From Methanobacteriota archaeon (GTDB lineage Archaea; Thermoplasmatota; E2; DHVEG-1), in assembly GCA_903930505.1 (NCBI GenBank), contig CAIYYQ010000183.1:1-12169 (forward strand): 12,169 nucleotides of DNA. The letters are read 5' to 3'. The translations under genes were made by a program, and so were the position numbers. A model generated the notes under the pieces. The model was not told where the DNA came from. It made no database searches and saw only the letters and a program-made list of their open reading frames with translations. Below are positions 6,771-11,396 of the stretch, one piece after another; positions within the stretch are counted from its first letter, which is position 1, and every line of letters begins with the position of its first letter.

Positions 6771-6782
6771 TTTTAATTTTTT
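6771..6782 (+). terminator. oligo-T terminator of tRNA-Ala
   Basis: TTTTAA followed by six Ts begins directly after the discriminator base of tRNA-Ala. T tracts of this kind end archaeal tRNA transcripts. Confidence 0.55.
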
Positions 6783-6798
6783 ATGATATTTTTATTAT

Positions 6799-6809
6799 AA
6801 TTTATTTAA
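6799..6809 (+). promoter_or_regulatory. 11-base A/T element (copy 1), upstream of the HTH gene promoter
   Basis: AATTTATTTAA ends 11 bases before the TATA box at 6821. The identical 11-mer occurs at 7389-7399, five bases before the carS TATA element. It is a candidate binding site for the regulator encoded between the two copies. Its low complexity means chance is possible. Confidence 0.3.
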
Positions 6810-6815
6810 AATACA

Positions 6816-6829
6816 AAAAGTATAAATAG
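6816..6829 (+). promoter_or_regulatory. strong BRE/TATA promoter of the HTH regulator gene
   Basis: AAAAAG (BRE-like) directly followed by TATAAATAG, the best match to an archaeal consensus promoter in the window. Initiation is expected near 6850, giving a leader of about 25 bases before the ATG at 6875. Confidence 0.7.
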
Positions 6830-6874
6830 GAGAGATACCGTTGGCGTATTGTTACTATAAAAAGTTGATGGTAT

Positions 6875-7375
6875 ATGATGAGAACGAAAGTAATTAATGA
6901 TTCTACAGATTTAGTGACAATCATTCGAGCGTTTGATGATAGTGTAAAAAAGGATGTCTTTTTAGAAATTTCAAAAGAATGGACTCCCGTAAGTACGATT
7001 ATGAAAAAATACGGAAAAAAAGGGGAGAAAGCGCTTGATCTTTTTGATCGGATGAAACTTGCGGAAACAAAATGGACGACGCCAGAAGAAGGCATCGATG
7101 GGAAACCACAAAAAATGTACCGTTCTTTCTATTCATTGTTCAACATCAACATCTCCTGTCCCGTAAACGAAATCAGCGATATTTTCAGCGTTTCTTCGCT
7201 TGAGACTGCAGAGTTTGAAAAACTAGAAGATAAAATATATGATTTCGTTGGAGATGAAGGGAAATTTGGAAATTCAGTTTCTGAGCAATTTGGATTGTCA
7301 AACACAGCGTTAAAGGCGTTAGTGAAACGCTCAAACAAATTTTTGTACACTGGTCTGAAACTCACTCGAAGTTAA
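6875..7375 (+). CDS. ArsR-like winged-helix transcriptional regulator (predicted)
   Basis: A 166-residue soluble protein. Residues about 10-70 resemble a winged helix: LVTIIRAFDDSVKKDVFLEI, then WTPVSTIMKKYGKKGEKALDLFDRMKLAET (helix-turn-helix), then a wing-like TTPEEGIDGKPQKMYRSFYS. A second part with ISCPVNEISDIFSV and a C-terminal helical segment (GNSVSEQFGLSNTALKALVKRSN, about 131-153) looks like another small DNA-binding or dimerisation helical pair. It resembles ArsR-family-like regulators I recall from Thermoplasmata-type genomes, but I cannot name a characterised homologue. ATGs at 6875 and 6878 are both possible; no strong Shine-Dalgarno is visible. It has a near-consensus promoter, and an 11-base A/T element is shared between its upstream region and that of carS, suggesting control of itself and carS (inference). 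Confidence 0.75.
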   Translation: MMRTKVINDSTDLVTIIRAFDDSVKKDVFLEISKEWTPVSTIMKKYGKKGEKALDLFDRMKLAETKWTTPEEGIDGKPQKMYRSFYSLFNINISCPVNEISDIFSVSSLETAEFEKLEDKIYDFVGDEGKFGNSVSEQFGLSNTALKALVKRSNKFLYTGLKLTRS

Positions 7376-7380
7376 CTATA

Positions 7381-7404
7381 AATTGTTCAATTTATTTAAC
7401 AATT
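7381..7404 (+). repeat. inverted repeat between the HTH gene and the carS promoter
   Basis: AATTGTT (7381-7387) and AACAATT (7398-7404) form a perfect 7-bp inverted repeat with a 10-base spacer. The second 11-base element AATTTATTTAA (7389-7399) lies mostly in the spacer. It starts 6 bases after the stop codon of the regulator and ends directly before the carS TATA element. It may be an operator, or a terminator hairpin followed by CTTTTAAG, or both. Confidence 0.4.
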
Positions 7405-7412
7405 CTTTTAAG
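7405..7412 (+). promoter_or_regulatory. TATA element of carS
   Basis: CTTTTAAG centred near 7408, about 26 bases before the ATG at 7435. This would yield a leaderless carS mRNA. No Shine-Dalgarno precedes the ATG, which agrees with leaderless translation. Confidence 0.5.
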
Positions 7413-7434
7413 GTACTGTTGTATTCTGTTCGTA

Positions 7435-8022
7435 ATGAGTTATGAGGTCATTCTTCAGGCGCTATGGATCATTATCCCAGCATACGTGGCAAATGCAAGT
7501 GCAGTGATTGTTGGTGGAGGAAAACCTATTGATTTTGGGAAAACCTGGAAGGATGGACATCGAATTTTAGGTGATGGGAAAACCTGGCGTGGTCTGTTTG
7601 CGGGTACGTTTCTTGGAATGACATCAGGATTTGGTTTGGTGGTCGCTGCCAAGTACATTAATGCAAGTGAGTATGCGTTTCTTGGTCTTTCTGATTTCAA
7701 AGGGTTTCCACTGATGTTTGTATTAATTTTTTCTTTGTGTTTTGGTGCGTTGCTTGGCGACATCGTCGAGAGTTTTTTCAAACGAAGGATCGGTATAGAA
7801 CGAGGCGACGACTGGTTTGTGTTTGATCAGCTTGATTTCATTGTAGGTGCTCTTCTGTTGTGTCTTTTTTGTAGTTTTCTTGTGCAACTGATGGATCCTT
7901 CAGAGGGTAACTGGTTTATGAGTCATTTATCAGTTTGGCATATCCTTGTTTTGGTTGTTGTTACCCCTTTTTTTCATTTTTCTGCAAATTGGATGTATCG
8001 AAAAATTCGTCATCGTGCATGA
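7435..8022 (+). CDS. carS: CDP-archaeol synthase (CarS)
   Basis: A 195-residue membrane protein of the CarS family (formerly DUF46). Conserved parts are IPAYVANASAVIVGGGKPID (14-33), DGHRILGDGKTWRG (40-53), GDIVESFFKRRIGIERGD (108-125) and DQLDFIVGAL (131-140), which form the CTP/Mg site at the membrane face. About five hydrophobic segments are seen (around 5-25, 53-72, 92-108, 134-152, 166-186). It joins CTP to unsaturated archaetidic acid to give CDP-archaeol, the activated precursor for polar ether lipids; this is the hallmark archaeal lipid pathway. It is slightly longer than the usual 165-180 residues because of the SDF/DPSEGNW loops. It follows the winged-helix gene on the same strand but has its own promoter. 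Confidence 0.93.
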   Translation: MSYEVILQALWIIIPAYVANASAVIVGGGKPIDFGKTWKDGHRILGDGKTWRGLFAGTFLGMTSGFGLVVAAKYINASEYAFLGLSDFKGFPLMFVLIFSLCFGALLGDIVESFFKRRIGIERGDDWFVFDQLDFIVGALLLCLFCSFLVQLMDPSEGNWFMSHLSVWHILVLVVVTPFFHFSANWMYRKIRHRA

Positions 8023-8025
8023 GCG

Positions 8026-8041
8026 AAAAAGTTTTTATAGA
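8026..8041 (+). promoter_or_regulatory. BRE/TATA promoter of the zinc-finger gene
   Basis: GCGAAAAAG followed by TTTTTATAG, starting just after the carS stop codon. Initiation is expected around 8062, a few bases before an ATG at 8070 that opens a 14-codon ORF, and about 60 bases before the first ATG of the zinc-finger frame (8122). Confidence 0.6.
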
Positions 8042-8069
8042 TGATTAATGACTTCTTATATTGTGGATA

Positions 8070-8114
8070 ATGGTGATAGGGTATCGTAAAAGGAAAAAAG
8101 AAAAAAACTCATGA
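8070..8114 (+). other. 14-codon basic leader ORF (or displaced N terminus) before the zinc-finger gene
   Basis: ATG at 8070 opens MVIGYRKRKKEKNS and stops with TGA at 8112-8114, two bases before the GTG that opens the next reading frame. It is placed so close to the predicted transcription start that it would be the first, leaderless start codon on the mRNA. It ends just after a run of seven As (8101-8107). Removing one A would fuse it in frame to the zinc-finger ORF. It could be a leader peptide, a frameshifted N terminus or chance. Confidence 0.3.
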
Positions 8115-8115
8115 T

Positions 8116-8442
8116 GTGCAAATGAAATCAACTGGTGAAGCACCTGCGATGAATGAGGAGCTTCGAGAGTGGATAAATGAAACACAGTTGAAAGCACCGT
8201 TTTCTCAGTCCGAGCAGAAGCCGGTAGAACCTCTGAAAACCGAACCAACCGGTAAATGTCATGTATGTGAAAAAAACCATGCGAAATTCATTTGTGTTCG
8301 CTGTGGAGCTCCAACGTGTACGTCATGTTATTTCACTATGATTGGTTTGTGTAAAAACTGTCTATCGAAATATACTGCAGATAAATGGAAAGGTCAAACT
8401 CCTAATTGGGAGAGAACGCTTGGTGTTCAGTGGATTGATTAA
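8116..8442 (+). CDS. small eight-cysteine zinc-finger protein (HIT/B-box-like)
   Basis: A 108-residue protein. The N-terminal 45 residues are polar and probably flexible. Residues 48-82 carry four CxxC pairs (C48/C51, C60/C63, C68/C71, C79/C82) with spacing 8-4-7, the pattern of a cross-braced, two-zinc finger such as HIT or B-box. A short tail with WKGQTPNWERTLGVQW follows. Zf-HIT proteins act in RNP and remodelling complexes in eukaryotes; no function can be given here. The start is uncertain: GTG 8116, ATG 8122, or ATG 8149, the last preceded by GGTGA (8134-8138). The frame is also open, without a start codon, back to 8080. The stop overlaps the stop of the convergent acyl-CoA synthetase gene in a shared TTAA (8439-8442). 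Confidence 0.72.
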   Translation: MQMKSTGEAPAMNEELREWINETQLKAPFSQSEQKPVEPLKTEPTGKCHVCEKNHAKFICVRCGAPTCTSCYFTMIGLCKNCLSKYTADKWKGQTPNWERTLGVQWID

Positions 8443-9827
8443 GATCGTTGTTTTTCGTGCTTCAGTCGTTCTCCATCTTGATAAAGAGAAAACATTGCTC
8501 TCGCGCATCTCCATGATGAAGGATAAATGGGAACGCCGACTGCTTTCAGGTCTAAGACGAGGTCTTCGAATTCTTTTCCACCGACCCAGCAGCCGAGGAT
8601 TGGTTTTTTGTATTCGTGATGAAGTTTTTGTTGATGAACCATTTTCAAGATAGCACCTGTGTATTCTTGTGGTCGTGCGTACCCTGCATGGACTGATGCT
8701 ACAATGATTCCGTCGATGTTTGGATCTTCAAGTAGGATGTGAGTAGCGGACCAATATCGGAAGAATCCTGCATCTGCGACAAGATCAACAGGGTTATTTG
8801 GTTTAATGACTGGTGGGAGGATTTTTTCCATTTTTTTATACGTATTTGGTGATAGTTTCGGAATGGTGAGACTGTTTGCTTCGCACGCATCGGTAAGCAT
8901 GATTCCTAGTCCTCCGCCGTTTGTGATGATCCCGATGCGGTTGCCTTGTGCCGCGGGTTGGCCTGCGAGCGCACGTGCCATATCGAAGAGTTCAACGATG
9001 TCTCGGCAGCGTATTCCCCCTGCTTGTTTTATAGCGGCACCGTAGATTTGGTCGCTTCCAGCCATTGATCCAGTATGGGATGCAGTTGCGCGTGCTCCGG
9101 CTGCGCTTTGCCCTGCTTTTACGATAAGGACTGGTTTTTTACATTTTTTTATACTGTCCATGAATGCGCGTCCATTATGGATTCCTTCGATATATAATCC
9201 GATGACTTTGGTGTCAGGATCTGTGTTAAAGTAGTTGATAAGGTCATGGTCATCGATATCCATTTTGTTGCCGACACCAATGATTTTTGAGAGTCCGACA
9301 AACTCGTTGTTTGCAAGATAAATCATACCCATTCCAAGAGCACCACTTTGACTGACAACAGCCACGTTTCCTTTTCGTGGCATGCCGAATACGAACGATG
9401 CATCAATGTTGTCAGATGCGTTTTTGTAACCCATGGTGTTGGGCCCAAGAATTCGTAAATTTGTTCCTGCGATTATTTTTTTGAGTTGTTCTTCTTGTTC
9501 ATGGTTTCCGATTTCGCTGAATCCTGATGAGATGATGATCGCCCATTTCACATTTTTTTTGACACAATCTTCGACGATCGGGTTTACGAGCGGGGCTGGA
9601 ATTGAAATCAAAACTAGATCAAGGGAACCTGGAATATCAGTTATTTTTTTGTAGCATTTCAGTCCAAGGATTTCGTCTTCATTTGGGTTCACTGGGTAAA
9701 GTTTGCAATCATAGTCAGAGATGAGTATGTTTTTGAGTGCAGCATGTCCGATTTTTGTCGGGTTTTTTGACGCTCCGACGACCGCGACGCTTTTTGGTCT
9801 GAAGAATGTTTCAAGATTTGTTTTCAT
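8439..9827 (-). CDS. acdA: ADP-forming acetyl/acyl-CoA synthetase, alpha subunit
   Basis: A 462-residue protein with the alpha-subunit architecture of NDP-forming acyl-CoA synthetases. It has a CoA-binding Rossmann domain (residues 8-100, SVAVVGASKNPTKIGHAAL), a succinyl-CoA-ligase-like domain (about 150-290), and a further ligase-like domain (295-450, IGIITNGGGLGIMLTDA). The phosphohistidine is H251 in ATASHTGSMAGSD, and the YIEG glutamate is E214. With an ATP-grasp beta subunit it interconverts acyl-CoA + ADP + Pi and acid + CoA + ATP, yielding ATP from acetyl- or other acyl-CoA. The ATP-grasp domain is absent from this protein and no beta gene lies on either side. AAGGAG (9838-9843) ten bases before the ATG supports the start; a TATA-like CTTTAAGT (9888-9895) lies upstream. 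Substrate cannot be told from sequence. Confidence 0.92.
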   Translation of the reverse strand: MKTNLETFFRPKSVAVVGASKNPTKIGHAALKNILISDYDCKLYPVNPNEDEILGLKCYKKITDIPGSLDLVLISIPAPLVNPIVEDCVKKNVKWAIIISSGFSEIGNHEQEEQLKKIIAGTNLRILGPNTMGYKNASDNIDASFVFGMPRKGNVAVVSQSGALGMGMIYLANNEFVGLSKIIGVGNKMDIDDHDLINYFNTDPDTKVIGLYIEGIHNGRAFMDSIKKCKKPVLIVKAGQSAAGARATASHTGSMAGSDQIYGAAIKQAGGIRCRDIVELFDMARALAGQPAAQGNRIGIITNGGGLGIMLTDACEANSLTIPKLSPNTYKKMEKILPPVIKPNNPVDLVADAGFFRYWSATHILLEDPNIDGIIVASVHAGYARPQEYTGAILKMVHQQKLHHEYKKPILGCWVGGKEFEDLVLDLKAVGVPIYPSSWRCARAMFSLYQDGERLKHEKQRS

Positions 9828-9837
9828 TGTTTTTTTT

Positions 9838-9843
9838 CTCCTT
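9838..9843 (-). promoter_or_regulatory. Shine-Dalgarno of the acyl-CoA synthetase gene
   Basis: AAGGAG on the minus strand, ten bases before the ATG at 9827. It is one of the few clear SD motifs in front of a first-in-unit gene here, and matches a predicted leader of about 38 bases. Confidence 0.6.
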
Positions 9844-9940
9844 GTAACATCGTTTTATTTTGTTGGATTCTGACATTGTGTTTTATTACTTAAAGATACT
9901 GTAAATCTGTTCGATGTTATCATATATTCTTTTAGATATA

Positions 9941-10459
9941 TCAAGGTATATATTCTTTCATGATGGTAATGATTTCAGTACTGTTCTTTGCTTTGCGATA
10001 GTCTTCAAGAGGTAATCGATTCAATTCAAGAAAATGTGGTCCCCATTTATAGATCTGAAGAATGTTTTTTGCATGTTCAACCTCTCCTAAAATGTAGAGG
10101 GCAGCAGCAAACGCTTCAAGTGTCGACAGCTGAAATGGTTTCCCATAATTCACGGGGTTTACTGCAATAACAAACGGCAACGCTCGTGGGACACAATTTG
10201 TTTCTAATGTTGTAAAACATATTTCTGCTGTTTTCCATGAACAATCAACCGCGACAAGCCCGTTTGTCTTTGCAATTTGTGTATCCTCTGGAGAAAGACT
10301 TTGTTCAGCAAATGGGTTTAACACAATTGATTGCTTTGGTATTCGGCGTAAGTTTTTCTCAAGTTTCACATGGCCGAATCTTTCTAATTTCTTTGCGCTG
10401 CATTTCTTCGGATCGTCTTCATTTGCATGATACACAATCAAAGGAATCATTTTTTTCAT
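9941..10459 (-). CDS. tsr3: Tsr3 homologue, small-subunit rRNA aminocarboxypropyltransferase
   Basis: A 172-residue protein of the Tsr3 family (SPOUT-like fold). Family segments are CSAKKLERFGH (20-30), SIVLNPFAEQSLSPED (44-59), GLVAVDCSW (67-75) and the long conserved RALPFVIAVNPVNYGKPFQ-LSTLEAFAAALYILGE region (92-126), which forms the SAM site. Tsr3 transfers the 3-amino-3-carboxypropyl group of SAM to a (methyl)pseudouridine in helix 31 of small-subunit rRNA, leaving methylthioadenosine. The start at 10459 is supported by GGAGAT (10469-10474) nine bases upstream and by the ATGA overlap with the Taw2 stop; an in-frame ATG at 10450 is possible. It is the last gene of a two-gene operon. Confidence 0.92.
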   Translation of the reverse strand: MKKMIPLIVYHANEDDPKKCSAKKLERFGHVKLEKNLRRIPKQSIVLNPFAEQSLSPEDTQIAKTNGLVAVDCSWKTAEICFTTLETNCVPRALPFVIAVNPVNYGKPFQLSTLEAFAAALYILGEVEHAKNILQIYKWGPHFLELNRLPLEDYRKAKNSTEIITIMKEYIP

Positions 10460-11310
10460 GGTTTTATAATCTCCACATCCAATACTGCATGGGTTATCCC
10501 GGGAGCATACGATTTCACAGGTCGATATGACAATAATTTGATTGTTCGATCATATTCTTTTGCAGCGTCTCGTATTTTCTGCAACGGTTGATCCGGGAGT
10601 ACTGTATTGGGACAGACTTCATGGTAATGAATCACACCTATATTGTTTTTTAAACAGTTCAATGCGGTTGGGAGAAATTCAAAGGTATCTCTTAAATATC
10701 CCATCAGGACACGATCTGCGACATTCTCTGGTGCAATCTCTCGATTATCGCCAATGAGTGGTTCTACGGTTTCTGTGACATCATTGAGTACAATGTTTTG
10801 ACTAAGATAATCATACGCTATTTTGTTTATTTCGCAGGCGTAGATCTTCTTTGGCTTACTGTATACTGCCAACGGAAGGGTAAAGTATCCTATTCCTGCA
10901 AACAGATCAACGATTGTTTCTTTTGTGTTTGAAATCAGTCCCATTCTTATTCGTTCATCCATGTTTCCTGAGGAAAACATGATTTTTTGTGGATTTAGTT
11001 TATAGCGTATACCATTTTCCACATGTACCGTCTCAATTTCTTTGGAGCCGTAGATCCATTCAACGTTTGGCTCTCGGTACACACCCATGATATTTCCGTT
11101 GTCAAGGAGCACGGTTTTGCAGTGAAGAACTTGGGCGTAGATTTCACTGATGATCTCACGAAACCTCAGAAGTTCACTTGGCAGTTTAATGAGGAGGACG
11201 TCACCGATTTTCTCCCACTTTAAAGGAAGATACTCTATTAGATCCGCAGGTATTTTGTTTGCGAGTAATTTCTGTATACTCGTAAATGGTGTCGTTCGCA
11301 TATTCTTCAT
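10456..11310 (-). CDS. taw2: Taw2, tRNA-Phe wybutosine-pathway aminocarboxypropyltransferase
   Basis: A 284-residue enzyme of the Trm5/Tyw2 superfamily. I see an N-terminal RNA-recognition part (1-105), MFSSGNMDERIR (111-122), SAM motif DLFAGIGYFTLPLA (135-148), acidic CEIN (159-162), ADRVLMGY (198-205) and HYHE (228-231). MFSxGN and HYHE in place of Trm5's PR and NLP signatures point to Taw2/Tyw2. It moves the aminocarboxypropyl group of SAM onto 4-demethylwyosine (imG-14) at position 37 of tRNA-Phe to give yW-86. Starts at 11310 or 11301 are both possible, because a TATA element at 11327-11334 would start transcription near 11304, which would favour 11301 and a leaderless mRNA. The stop overlaps the tsr3 ATG in ATGA. 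Confidence 0.9.
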   Translation of the reverse strand: MKNMRTTPFTSIQKLLANKIPADLIEYLPLKWEKIGDVLLIKLPSELLRFREIISEIYAQVLHCKTVLLDNGNIMGVYREPNVEWIYGSKEIETVHVENGIRYKLNPQKIMFSSGNMDERIRMGLISNTKETIVDLFAGIGYFTLPLAVYSKPKKIYACEINKIAYDYLSQNIVLNDVTETVEPLIGDNREIAPENVADRVLMGYLRDTFEFLPTALNCLKNNIGVIHYHEVCPNTVLPDQPLQKIRDAAKEYDRTIKLLSYRPVKSYAPGITHAVLDVEIIKP

Positions 11311-11326
11311 AGAAACAAATTCATCC

Positions 11327-11334
11327 TATAAAAT
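11327..11334 (-). promoter_or_regulatory. TATA element of the taw2-tsr3 operon in the divergent gap
   Basis: The minus strand reads GATGAAATTTTATAGG: a GAAA BRE-like part before ATTTTATA. Its centre near 11330 is 20-29 bases before the two candidate taw2 ATGs. Read the other way it is TATAAAAT and could also serve the helicase gene on the plus strand with a leader of about 40 bases, but the upstream flank there is not BRE-like. Confidence 0.45.
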
Positions 11335-11396
11335 TTCATCCCTCTCTCTTTTGGGTATCAACAACTCTATGTATGTCATTGTGTATTTGCTGTTTT

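Noticed and set aside
6601..6771. N-terminal extension of the METTL5-type ORF up to 6771 (or 6648)
   Set aside because: The part above 6699 is the antisense of tRNA-Ala (DSSGFEPEAS-type string). The family starts at KKKELEMRL, and a TATA element at 6628-6635 lies inside any longer form.
9922..9958. Direct repeat ATATATTCTTT at 9922-9932 and 9948-9958
   Set aside because: Short, A/T-rich, at the 3' end of tsr3, and without a third copy or clear role. Most likely chance or T-rich termination sequence.
10456..11310. Trm5 (tRNA m1G37 methyltransferase) as the identity of this gene
   Set aside because: The MFSSGN and HYHE motifs are those of Tyw2/Taw2, not of Trm5. Some chance of a bifunctional or borderline member remains.
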